Part shown: piece after piece, positions 46,018 to 54,287 of the stretch
Layout: every line of letters starts with the position of its first letter
Numbering within the stretch: position 1 is the first letter of the stretch
Translations under genes and position numbers: made by a program
DNA from: Sphingobacterium sp. FBM7-1
Lineage (GTDB): Bacteria > Bacteroidota > Bacteroidia > Sphingobacteriales > Sphingobacteriaceae
DNA length: 64,000 nucleotides
Reading direction: 5' to 3'
NCBI RefSeq assembly: GCF_020687765.1
Contig: NZ_JAJEWJ010000011.1
Coordinates: forward strand, 1 to 64,000
The notes under the pieces: model-generated
Databases searched by the model: none
The model's input: the letters and a program-made list of their open reading frames with translations, nothing else
Told to the model about the DNA's origin: nothing

Positions 46018-46794
46018 TCATTTTTTCATCGCATCGAAAACCAATTGGGCAATAGCTTTTCCGCCGGCTGCCTGAAAATGGGTGTTATCTTTTTGGCCGT
46101 CTGGATAGGCTTTAAATTGTCCTGAAGGCAGATTCATAAAGTAATTTTGCGTTACGTAATCTTGTCCTTTTTCAGAGAAATGTGCCATTGAAAGTTCGTT
46201 GAGATCGATGAGTTTCACATTCATTTCGCTAGCCACCTCTTTAACAGCCTGTGGGTATTCCCCATGGACATTGTGTAGCTTGCCCTCTTTCCAAGGATAG
46301 TTTCGCGCTACGGGCGTAAGTAAAATTGGTAGTGCTCCTTGTTGTCTGGTCTGATCAATAAATAGGCGAAGGAATTCTTTATATCCTTGTATATCTACGT
46401 ATCGTTCAGGTTTGTTAACGGCGCCGTCATTATGTCCGAATTGGATCATTACGACATCGCCCTTTTGAAGGTTTTTATATATCGCTGCCCAGCGTCCCTC
46501 CTGAAAAAAGGTACGGGTACTTCGACCGCCTTTTGCCCGGTCGTCCACTTTTACTTGGTCTACTTTGCCAAGGAGATGTTCCACGTGCTTTAAGCTGTCT
46601 TTGACAAAGAATGGCTGAAACATTTGTCCCCACCCGACTAGCGGATACCGTTTGCTGTCGTAATCATCTTCTAGGGAGTAATCGGCTACCGTGGAATCAC
46701 CGATTAGATAGATGGTCGGTATGCGCTGATAGGAGAACGAAGTGAGTATCAATGATAATACGCTGATAAAAAATGGTAGACGATATCTATGCAT
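46018..46794 (-). CDS. Rhamnogalacturonan acetylesterase, family CE12 (SGNH fold)
   Basis: Deacetylates rhamnogalacturonan. A short signal peptide is followed by the SGNH blocks: YLIGDSTVADY (nucleophile Ser), RAKGGRSTRTF, VMIQFGHNDGAVNKPERY (Asn) and KDNTHFQAAGG (Asp and His). The 258-aa length is typical. It is the last gene of the GH43-CE8-CE12 unit, 6 bp after CE8. A diverged second CE12 lies on the other side at 49627. Confidence 0.93.
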   Translation of the reverse strand: MHRYRLPFFISVLSLILTSFSYQRIPTIYLIGDSTVADYSLEDDYDSKRYPLVGWGQMFQPFFVKDSLKHVEHLLGKVDQVKVDDRAKGGRSTRTFFQEGRWAAIYKNLQKGDVVMIQFGHNDGAVNKPERYVDIQGYKEFLRLFIDQTRQQGALPILLTPVARNYPWKEGKLHNVHGEYPQAVKEVASEMNVKLIDLNELSMAHFSEKGQDYVTQNYFMNLPSGQFKAYPDGQKDNTHFQAAGGKAIAQLVFDAMKK

Positions 46795-46800
46795 AAGCTT

Positions 46801-47799
46801 TTATTTAGGGTTCCAGCCGTTTAATACTTTTTCTGATGTATATTTTTTGAGCGCGGATTTCTTTAATTGATGAGACCAAACGACTCTTTTTGACAGATCT
46901 CTAGCGCCTGGTCCGCGGCTACCGTATTCGGCATAAAAAGCTGTTTTTTCTTTATTAGGGAAGTTTTTGTCGCCGGGCCATGGGTGCCACCCCTCCGGTG
47001 TAATATGGGAACCCATTTCTGTATTCAGAAAAACAGTTTTCGAAAATGGACGCCAAGGTCTGCCGAGATAGACCTTATTTACTTCGTCGTCTTTCGCGGT
47101 TAATGTGCAAGATTCGAATACAAAACCGTAAGCGTCTTCGGCTGTGGTAGACGCTGCGGTAATATAAGAGTTTGACAAACTTTCGATCCGGCATCGCAGA
47201 AAATATGCGGTAGCGGCGCCGAAGATAAAATCGGTGGTACCATTAATGAAGCAGTCTTCGAGATAAACTCGTGTTCCTGCTGCTGCCAGATAAAGGGTGT
47301 CCTGATGACCCAGGATATGGCAGTTTCGAATGGCAATGCGGTCGCCTGCGGTATGTAGGGCGACGGCCTGTCCGACCCTACCAGCGGTATTAGCGATGGT
47401 AAGGTCTTCTAGGGAACAGTCGTTAGCGTCAACGAAGACGGTATAAGAGGTGTAGGTGCTGAATTTCGAATCACCAGTCACATCAATTCCGCGAAATGGT
47501 TTACCTGAATAATCATCATATTGAATGATTGTTTCGGATGGCCCTTCCCCTTTTAAGGTGATATTTCGCTTAAAAGCAGGGATAACGACTTTCTCGTTGT
47601 AGGTGCCCGCTTTGATATGGATGACCACCCGTTTTTCCGCATGGTCTCTTACCTGATTAATGGCTGCCTGTATCGTCGTAAAGTCACCCGATCCATCTTG
47701 CGCTACCGTCAGTTCAAATCGATTGTCCGAGGTCTGTGCTGTCACTCCATGAGCCAGAAAGAAGACGCACAGAGCCAGCAGAACATTCCGTATATACAT
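46801..47799 (-). CDS. Pectin methylesterase, family CE8
   Basis: Secreted (signal peptide MYIRNVLLALCVFFLAHGVTAQ), 332 aa. Catalytic signatures: AQDGSGDFTTIQAAI, GQAVALHTAGD, GHQDTLY, NGTTDFIFGAATAYF and YLGRPWRPFSKT. It is soluble rather than lipid-anchored, unlike the CE8 at 26126. It lies 12 bp after GH43 and 6 bp before CE12, so these three form one operon under the divergent operator at 49520. Confidence 0.95.
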   Translation of the reverse strand: MYIRNVLLALCVFFLAHGVTAQTSDNRFELTVAQDGSGDFTTIQAAINQVRDHAEKRVVIHIKAGTYNEKVVIPAFKRNITLKGEGPSETIIQYDDYSGKPFRGIDVTGDSKFSTYTSYTVFVDANDCSLEDLTIANTAGRVGQAVALHTAGDRIAIRNCHILGHQDTLYLAAAGTRVYLEDCFINGTTDFIFGAATAYFLRCRIESLSNSYITAASTTAEDAYGFVFESCTLTAKDDEVNKVYLGRPWRPFSKTVFLNTEMGSHITPEGWHPWPGDKNFPNKEKTAFYAEYGSRGPGARDLSKRVVWSHQLKKSALKKYTSEKVLNGWNPK

Positions 47800-47811
47800 A
47801 ACTATATTCTT

Positions 47812-49446
47812 TTATTTTATAGGCTCTATCCGAAACCAATCAAACTCCGCATACCCACTGTCGTTGATTTTCGTGTCACGTGCAGCATATAAGCCGAGTG
47901 TAGCGCCTATCCATTTGCCGGGCTGGGCGGTAAAGGTGTCGCCAACCGCGGTGTATTTTTTGCCGTCGAGACTGTAATACCATTGACATAGTGCGCCTTT
48001 GCCTACTTTCACACGGAGGTAAACATATCCTCCCTCTTCTAGGTCAGTTACGTTGGTAACAGATTCACGACCCGAAGTTAATCCCTTTTTACAACTTGCA
48101 TAATGTAGTGTCTGCTTGCCCGCTCCTTGTTTGATATAAAGCTGGCTGTAATCCTCCCCTACTACTGCGAAGCCGGCACGTTCATTTTCTACCTTTTCAT
48201 TGCCAATCAATCGCATTTTTGTAGTTGCCATAAATTCTTCCGCTGGAAATTTTTGTGTAAGCACATTCGGAATATCTAGTAAATTTTTATAGCTCTCCGG
48301 AACTTGTTGCGTATATAAAGTTAGATGGCCGTGTTTGCTCGGCATAAGCCAAGTTCCGTCCGGATTAGCTTGCCATTGCCATTGTTTACCAAGTAATGGG
48401 CTGTCGAACTCATCCGACTCGGCCGGGGTCTCTATCGGATAGGTTTTTCCTACATTCGGCTTTTTATGTTTCAAGACAGGCTCACCCGTTCCTTTGACAT
48501 CTTTCTCAATGCCGATAACCGGCCAGTCGTTTACCCATTTCATAGGCTGTAGATGAACAATGCGGCCATAGGCGTCTTTATCTTGGAAGTGAATGAACCA
48601 GTCTTCCCCAGTTTGTGTGTCTACCCAAGCCCCTTGATGAGGCCCATTAGTCGGCGCGCTGCCTTGGTGCATAGCAACGTGACGTTCGTAAGGTCCATAA
48701 ATGTTTTTGGAACGTAACACCAGTTGCCACCCAGTAGAGACGCCGCCTGCTGGAGCAAACATATAATAGTAACCATTCCGTTTATGCATTTTTGTACCCT
48801 CGATGGTGGGGTCATCTTCGTGCCCATCATATACGATAACACCGCGGTCGAGAACTTTGCTACCGGTTGCATTCAGCCGCGCAATAGCTAATACACTCTT
48901 CAAACCGGCACGACTGCCCGCATAGGCAAAAGATAGGTAGTTATTGCCGTCCTCATCCCAAAACGGACAAGGGTCAATCAATCCTTTCCCTTCAAACACC
49001 AATACCGGCTCTGACCAATCACCCGCAGGATCTTTGGTTTTTATCATATAGATCCCAAAGTCAGGGTCTCCCCAATAAATATAAAATTCTCCCTCGTGAT
49101 GCCGAATCGCAGGTGCCCAAACTCCGTTGCCGTGCTGAACAATTCTGAAGACATCCTCCGGAACTTGCCGAGGTAAGGCGTGGGACACGATTCTCCAGTT
49201 TACTAAATCTTTGGAATGGAGTACTGGAAGCCCGGGAGCATGATTGAAACTGGAAGCAGTCATATAAAAATCATCCCCTACTCGGATGGCATCCGGATCC
49301 GAATAATCAGCATGTAAAATAGGGTTTTGGTATTGTCCATTGCCTAAATCGGCAACCCATACAGCGGAAACATGCGAGCTTTGTGCAAAAACTGCAGAGC
49401 TAGACGTTAGCGCTAAAGCAAGTGAAAATATAGTAAATTTGTTCAT
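47812..49446 (-). CDS. Glycoside hydrolase family GH43 with C-terminal beta-sandwich
   Basis: 544 aa from the ATG at 49446, which opens a normal signal peptide (MNKFTIFSLALALTSSSAVFAQ). The frame extends upstream to 49536 but that start lies within the operator palindrome. The five-bladed propeller carries the GH43 triad: ILHADYSDPDAIRVG (base), GLIDPCPFWDEDG (pKa-modulating Asp) and EGTKMHKRNGYYY (acid Glu). Residues from about 345 form a beta-sandwich (SPLLGKQWQWQANP, AGFAVVGEDYSQLYIKQG). Arabinosidase, xylosidase or galactosidase activity on pectin side chains is plausible. Confidence 0.92.
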   Translation of the reverse strand: MNKFTIFSLALALTSSSAVFAQSSHVSAVWVADLGNGQYQNPILHADYSDPDAIRVGDDFYMTASSFNHAPGLPVLHSKDLVNWRIVSHALPRQVPEDVFRIVQHGNGVWAPAIRHHEGEFYIYWGDPDFGIYMIKTKDPAGDWSEPVLVFEGKGLIDPCPFWDEDGNNYLSFAYAGSRAGLKSVLAIARLNATGSKVLDRGVIVYDGHEDDPTIEGTKMHKRNGYYYMFAPAGGVSTGWQLVLRSKNIYGPYERHVAMHQGSAPTNGPHQGAWVDTQTGEDWFIHFQDKDAYGRIVHLQPMKWVNDWPVIGIEKDVKGTGEPVLKHKKPNVGKTYPIETPAESDEFDSPLLGKQWQWQANPDGTWLMPSKHGHLTLYTQQVPESYKNLLDIPNVLTQKFPAEEFMATTKMRLIGNEKVENERAGFAVVGEDYSQLYIKQGAGKQTLHYASCKKGLTSGRESVTNVTDLEEGGYVYLRVKVGKGALCQWYYSLDGKKYTAVGDTFTAQPGKWIGATLGLYAARDTKINDSGYAEFDWFRIEPIK

Positions 49447-49519
49447 AGTCTTATTGTGATTTATTTCTTGGTAAAAACAAGAATACGAATTTTTAGGAAG
49501 TGGAACAAACGGGAAATGT

Positions 49520-49543
49520 GCAATCGTTGCCGGCAACGATTGC
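49520..49543. promoter_or_regulatory. LacI-type operator palindrome, copy 3 (divergent promoter)
   Basis: A perfect 24-bp inverted repeat with half-site GCAATCGTTGCC. It lies between divergently transcribed GH43 (73 bp away) and CE12 (83 bp away). No gene ends near it, which rules out a terminator role for this copy and supports the operator reading for all copies. Confidence 0.8.
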
Positions 49544-49626
49544 GCTTAATTTTATGGTTTATTCTGAAAAAATGCAGAAATTGACAGGCCAAAGGAAAGG
49601 TATATGACATCATAAACCCAATAAAT

Positions 49627-50382
49627 ATGTGTAAAAAGAATATTTTATGGTCATTAAGTGGCGTGCTTGTGTTGGGGTTGCTGTGCAGCTATATAATACA
49701 GCCTAGGAAAAAGAACGTATGGATGATCGGCGATTCGACGATGGCTATCAAAGCGCCGGACAAATTCCCAGAGACAGGTTGGGGAGTGGCGTTTGCGACA
49801 AAATTTAATGCGCACACCGAAGTTCAGAATAGAGCGAGAAATGGCAGAAGCACAAAGTCCTGTATAAATGAAGGCATTTGGAAAGAAGTATACGAAGGCA
49901 TACAGCCGGGGGACTATGTTTTCATTCAATTTGGCCACAATGATGAGAAAGTGCATAAGCCGAATACGGGAACAACGATAGCGGAATATAAAACAAATCT
50001 TTCTTTTTTCGTAACGGAGACACGTTCAAAAAAGGGAAACCCTATTTTGTTAACACCTATAGCGCGTCGTGCTTTTGCGGACGGAAAGCTGGTGGATACA
50101 CATGGCGAATACCCGGATGCGGTAAGGCAAGTGGCTGACAGCTTAGATGTGCCGCTTATCGACCTCACGACGGAAACCTCTGCTGTGCTATCGAAACTGG
50201 GAGAGGAAAGGTCAGTAAGCTTATTTCTGCATCTTCCGGAAGGATACCCCAACTACCCAAAAGGTGCGGTTGATAACACGCATCTGAACGAACATGGGGC
50301 CGAAACCATTGCCAATCTCGTCGTTCAAGAAATGAAACGACAAGGTATACCTTTAGTCAATGATTTAAAAAAGAAAAGATAA
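49627..50382 (+). CDS. Rhamnogalacturonan acetylesterase-like protein, family CE12
   Basis: 251 aa. N-terminal hydrophobic segment (ILWSLSGVLVLGLLCSYII) acts as a signal peptide or anchor. SGNH blocks: WMIGDSTMAI (Ser), RARNGRSTKSC, VFIQFGHNDEKVHKP (Asn) and VDNTHLNEHGA (Asp and His). It heads a plus-strand unit with the dehydrogenase 4 bp downstream, under the operator at 49520. Confidence 0.92.
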   Translation: MCKKNILWSLSGVLVLGLLCSYIIQPRKKNVWMIGDSTMAIKAPDKFPETGWGVAFATKFNAHTEVQNRARNGRSTKSCINEGIWKEVYEGIQPGDYVFIQFGHNDEKVHKPNTGTTIAEYKTNLSFFVTETRSKKGNPILLTPIARRAFADGKLVDTHGEYPDAVRQVADSLDVPLIDLTTETSAVLSKLGEERSVSLFLHLPEGYPNYPKGAVDNTHLNEHGAETIANLVVQEMKRQGIPLVNDLKKKR

Positions 50383-50386
50383 TAAA

Positions 50387-51397
50387 ATGAAGAAATTAGT
50401 TTGCGTGGAACCGGGCAGATTTGCGTATGAAGAAGCAGATATTCCCACGCCGGGAAAAGGAGAATCTTTATTGCGTATCCGGAAAATTGGGATTTGTGGA
50501 ACGGATATCCATGCGTTTGCAGGTCGACAACCTTTTTTCACCTATCCACGGGTGCTAGGTCATGAAGTTGCGGCAGATTATGTCCAGGGAGACGCAGCGG
50601 GATTTGTGCCGGGCGATAAAGTGACGGTGATTCCTTATTTCACGGAAGGTAAAGACATTGCTTCTCGGATGGGAAAGCCCAATTGTACGAATGATATGCG
50701 TGTATTGGGCGTTCATATTGACGGTGCGATGGCAGAGTACGTCGTCGTACCGTCGCATGCTTTGCGTAAGGAAGAAGGATTGGATTATGATGATTTGGTA
50801 CTTGTAGAGCCGCTGTCCATCGGGGCACATGGTATACAGCGTGGAAGGGTTATCCCGGAAGAATTTGTGCTTGTGATTGGCGCAGGTCCAATCGGTTTGG
50901 GAATTATCGCACTGGCAAATATTGCCGGTGGAAAGGTGATAGCACTAGATGTAGATGATAGTCGTCTCGCGTATGCGAAGGCGTTGGGTGCGTCGTACAC
51001 CGTTTCGGCACGGGACACCGATGTACAGGAGCAATTGGCTACCATTACAAATGGCGATATGCCTACGCTTCTGTTTGACGCAACTGGAAATACAGCGGCT
51101 ATCAACAACGCTTTTCAGTATATGGCTCATGGCGCGCGTTATGTTCTTGTCGGACTGCAAAAAGAAGAGATACATTTTAGCCACCCGGAGTTTCATAAGC
51201 GGGAAGGAACATTGATGAGTAGCCGAAACGCTTTGGCGAATGACTTTGAGTATGTCATGCAGCACCTGCAAGATAAATCATTAGATGCCGCCCAGTTTAT
51301 TACCAGACGGGTAAACTTCACAAATGCTGCGGAACTGTTTAGTGACCCTAGTAAACCTTTGCTATCAGGTATTAAGACGATCATCGAATTTAATTAG
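50387..51397 (+). CDS. Zinc-type alcohol dehydrogenase, L-galactonate/threonine-dehydrogenase-like
   Basis: 336 aa, cytoplasmic medium-chain dehydrogenase. Catalytic zinc region GICGTDIHAF and GHEVAADYV; Rossmann motif GAGPIGLGI and cofactor Asp in IALDVDDSR, pointing to NAD. The four-Cys structural zinc lobe is missing (only one Cys at PNCTNDM), as in RspB/LgoD-type members. One family member in E. coli oxidises L-galactonate to tagaturonate, which would feed the UxaB in this window, but substrate cannot be read from sequence. It starts 4 bp after CE12. Confidence 0.75.
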   Translation: MKKLVCVEPGRFAYEEADIPTPGKGESLLRIRKIGICGTDIHAFAGRQPFFTYPRVLGHEVAADYVQGDAAGFVPGDKVTVIPYFTEGKDIASRMGKPNCTNDMRVLGVHIDGAMAEYVVVPSHALRKEEGLDYDDLVLVEPLSIGAHGIQRGRVIPEEFVLVIGAGPIGLGIIALANIAGGKVIALDVDDSRLAYAKALGASYTVSARDTDVQEQLATITNGDMPTLLFDATGNTAAINNAFQYMAHGARYVLVGLQKEEIHFSHPEFHKREGTLMSSRNALANDFEYVMQHLQDKSLDAAQFITRRVNFTNAAELFSDPSKPLLSGIKTIIEFN

Positions 51398-51430
51398 GTT
51401 TTTCACCTAGAGAGTAGGTATATTTCTTTC

Positions 51431-51454
51431 GCAAACGTTACCGATAACGTTTGC
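51431..51454. promoter_or_regulatory. LacI-type operator palindrome, copy 4 (upstream of CE8)
   Basis: Half-site GCAAACGTTACC opposed to GATAACGTTTGC: 24 bp with one mismatched pair near the centre. It ends exactly 83 bp before the CE8 start at 51538. A T-run follows, and the dehydrogenase stop is 33 bp upstream, so a dual role as terminator is possible. Confidence 0.75.
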
Positions 51455-51537
51455 GTTTTTAATTTTAGGCTAACTCACTGTTAAACTGATTATTAATGCC
51501 TACATTTAACATCAACCAGTTAAGAGGGTGTATTTGT

Positions 51538-52515
51538 ATGAAGATAAGCCTGTTCATTATTTTGATTTTGTTTGGTGTCCATTCTGTTTGGGCTACTTCT
51601 TATGATTTCGTGGTGGCGAAAGATGGTAGTGGTGACTTTGGAACTGTACAAGAAGCGATTGATGCCGTTCCCTCTTTTCGGAAAAACGTGACTACAATTT
51701 TTGTAAAAAAGGGTGTGTATAGAGAAAAAATTGTGTTGGCAGCGCCTAAGCAGTATATAAAACTAGTTGGTGAGGACAAGTTTAATACGATTCTGACATA
51801 TGATGATTTTGCTCAAAAGAAAAATGTTTTTGGTGAAGAAATCGGAACATCGGGCTCATCTAGTTTTTATTGTATTGGAGACGGCTTTATAGCGGAGAAC
51901 ATCACGTTTGAAAATAGTGCTGGTCCAGTAGGGCAGGCAGTGGCGATATGGATAGGTGCGGATAAAGCAACGTTTATTAACTGCCGTTTTTTGGGTTTTC
52001 AAGATACCTTGTATACCTATGGTAAAGGGGCGCGGCAACTATATGTCAACTGTTATATTGAAGGAACAGTCGATTATATTTTTGGATCGTCCACCGCTTG
52101 GTTTGAGGCATGTGAGCTACACTGTAAAAAAGCAGGTTATATTACCGCAGCTTCAACTCCCGAAACATCTGCATATGGCTATATATTCAACAACTGTATT
52201 ATTACCGGGTCAGAAGACGTACAACGTTTTTATTTAGGTCGCCCATGGAGGCCGTATGCGAAGGTCGTTTTTATGTATTGCTTCTTGCCCGCTTTTATCG
52301 TTCCGGAGGGATGGCATAACTGGGGCAAGGAAAGCAATGAACACACCGCTTTTTATGCGGAATATAAAAATAAAGGAGAAGGAGCTTTGTCACAAAATCG
52401 TGTCAAATGGTCTCGGCAGCTAACGGACGGAGAGGCGAAAAAGCTATCTATGTCAGCTGTTTTCGGTGATTGGGATGCCGAATCGATAATAAAGAAACAC
52501 CAGGTTCTCCGGTAA
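51538..52515 (+). CDS. Pectin methylesterase, family CE8
   Basis: 325 aa from the ATG at 51538, which begins a signal peptide (MKISLFIILILFGVHSVWA); the in-frame ATG at 51496 gives an unlikely hydrophilic leader. CE8 blocks: AKDGSGDFGTVQEAI, GQAVAIWIGADK, GFQDTLYTYGKG, EGTVDYIFGSSTAWF and YLGRPWRPYAK. It is closer in layout to the CE8 at 26126 (with DDFAQKKNVFGEEIGTSGSSSF) than to that at 46801. Its stop overlaps a half operator of the next unit. Confidence 0.94.
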   Translation: MKISLFIILILFGVHSVWATSYDFVVAKDGSGDFGTVQEAIDAVPSFRKNVTTIFVKKGVYREKIVLAAPKQYIKLVGEDKFNTILTYDDFAQKKNVFGEEIGTSGSSSFYCIGDGFIAENITFENSAGPVGQAVAIWIGADKATFINCRFLGFQDTLYTYGKGARQLYVNCYIEGTVDYIFGSSTAWFEACELHCKKAGYITAASTPETSAYGYIFNNCIITGSEDVQRFYLGRPWRPYAKVVFMYCFLPAFIVPEGWHNWGKESNEHTAFYAEYKNKGEGALSQNRVKWSRQLTDGEAKKLSMSAVFGDWDAESIIKKHQVLR

Positions 52516-52522
52516 CGATTGC
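52509..52522. promoter_or_regulatory. Half LacI-type operator before the GH28-GH105-PL10-uxaB unit
   Basis: CCGGTAACGATTGC matches the right half of the operator family, with the left half degenerate. It overlaps the CE8 stop codon and ends exactly 83 bp before the GH28 start at 52606, the same spacing as copies 3 and 4. A short inverted repeat (TCTACA...TGTAGA) lies 21 bp downstream. Confidence 0.5.
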
Positions 52523-52605
52523 ATAGTTTTTTCTTTCTTTTTCTACACAAACGATGTAGACTTGTCTAAGAGAAGCAACCAAAATTTAAACTCATAAGAG
52601 GTAAA

Positions 52606-54267
52606 ATGATGCAAAAGAAACAATATATCAACGTAATATATACAACCATACTGCTTGGGTGGGGAGGTGTCTGTACATTAAAAGCCCAAGAGCCTGTACA
52701 TCCTATCGTTCAGCAGGTGAGTTTTCCAAAAGATACCTTGGGAATTATCGATTTTGGCGCAAAGGGGGATGGACAATTTATAAACACGGAGCCTATTAAT
52801 AAGGCGATTACCACCATTAGTGAAAAAGGCGGAGGTGTTGTATTAATACCTGGTGGTCTTTGGTTGACCGGTCCCATCGAAATGAAGAGCAATGTAAACC
52901 TGCATGTTCAGCGGGATGCTGTTGTATTGTTTACCGATGATTTTGGGGCGTACGAACTGGTAGAATCAAATTGGGAGGGAGAACCCGCTTGGCGAAATCA
53001 AAATCCTATTTCGGGGAAAAATTTGGAAAATATAGCGATTACCGGGGCTGGTGTCATTGATGGAAATGGAGGAGCTTGGCGCATGGTGAAACGGGATAAA
53101 ATGACAGACGCACAATGGAAAAAACTCGTTGCATCGGGCGGTGTGGTGGATGAAGCGGGTAAGATTTGGTATCCTTCCGAAAGTTCGCTGCACGGTGCCA
53201 CAACCAAAAATACGGGTAAAGGCCATGCTGGACAGACAGCTGCTGATTTCATGGATGTAAAGGATTTCCTGCGCCCGAATTTATTGGTGTTTACCGCTTG
53301 TAAACGTATTTTACTGGAAGGCGTAACCATTCAAAATTCACCGGCATGGAATATTCATCCGTTGATGTGCGAAGACTTGACAGTAAGAAACCTAACGGTG
53401 AGAAACCCTTGGTACGGACAAAATGGAGATGGTTTAGATATCGAATCTTGTAAAAATGTATTGGTCGAAAATAGTACGTTTGATGTGGGCGATGATGCCA
53501 TATGCATTAAATCTGGACGTGATCAAGCAGGGCGTGATAGAGGAATGCCTACAGAAAATGTTATTATTCGCAATAATATCGTATACCACGGACATGGAGG
53601 ATTTGTAATAGGAAGTGAGATGAGTGGCGGCGCTAGAAACATTTGGGTGGAAGATTGTTCATTCATAGGCACCGATATTGGCCTACGTTTTAAAACCACA
53701 CGGGGTCGTGGCGGCGTGGTGGAGAACATATTTATAAATAATATTAATATGGTGGGTATTCCAGGTGAGGCGATATTATTTGATATGTATTATGGTATGA
53801 AAGGTCCCCTTCCGACGGCGGGTGAGCAAGGGGATGCCATGGTAGAAATCCCTGCCGTAACAGCGGAAACACCCCAATTCCAGAATTTTGTTATGCGCAA
53901 TATTAATGTAAACGGTGCAGAAAAAGGAATTTTTTTCCGTGGGTTGCCGGAGATGGCTATTAAAAATATAGTGATTGAGCAAGCCAATATAACGGCAAAA
54001 AAAGGTGTAGAGCTTATAGAAGCGTCGGGAATTGCCTTGAAAGACCTGACGCTCAACGTAACCGAAGCAAATCCGCTTGTTCATGTAGATAATAGTAAAA
54101 ATATTGTGTTCACAGATTTGAAACCGGTAGGCGATATAGATCTCTTGGTTCGCGTCTCGGGCAAGTCGTCCCAAAATATTGTACTCACAGGCGCCAAGGT
54201 AGAAGAGGTCAAAACAATAAGTGAGTTTACCAACGGTGCGTCAGAAGAAGCGTTGGTGATAAAGTAG
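52606..54267 (+). CDS. Polygalacturonase-type glycoside hydrolase, family GH28
   Basis: 553 aa, secreted. Closely related to the GH28 at 23527, with the same order of motifs: DFGAKGDGQFINTEPINKAI, NGDGLDIESC, VGDDAICIKSGRDQAGRDRG, GHGGFVIGSEMSGG and LRFKTTRGRGG. The exo-type insertion (DKMTDAQWKKLVASGG) is also shared. It heads a compact unit with the GH105 fusion (20 bp), PL10 (7 bp) and uxaB (3 bp), linking extracellular cleavage to uronate catabolism on one transcript. Confidence 0.95.
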   Translation: MMQKKQYINVIYTTILLGWGGVCTLKAQEPVHPIVQQVSFPKDTLGIIDFGAKGDGQFINTEPINKAITTISEKGGGVVLIPGGLWLTGPIEMKSNVNLHVQRDAVVLFTDDFGAYELVESNWEGEPAWRNQNPISGKNLENIAITGAGVIDGNGGAWRMVKRDKMTDAQWKKLVASGGVVDEAGKIWYPSESSLHGATTKNTGKGHAGQTAADFMDVKDFLRPNLLVFTACKRILLEGVTIQNSPAWNIHPLMCEDLTVRNLTVRNPWYGQNGDGLDIESCKNVLVENSTFDVGDDAICIKSGRDQAGRDRGMPTENVIIRNNIVYHGHGGFVIGSEMSGGARNIWVEDCSFIGTDIGLRFKTTRGRGGVVENIFINNINMVGIPGEAILFDMYYGMKGPLPTAGEQGDAMVEIPAVTAETPQFQNFVMRNINVNGAEKGIFFRGLPEMAIKNIVIEQANITAKKGVELIEASGIALKDLTLNVTEANPLVHVDNSKNIVFTDLKPVGDIDLLVRVSGKSSQNIVLTGAKVEEVKTISEFTNGASEEALVIK

Positions 54268-54287
54268 CGGAACAAAAAAATAATAAC

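Noticed and set aside
49447-49536. Longer N-terminus for the GH43 protein
   Set aside because: The extension begins within the operator palindrome and has no signal peptide; the ATG at 49446 starts a clean one.
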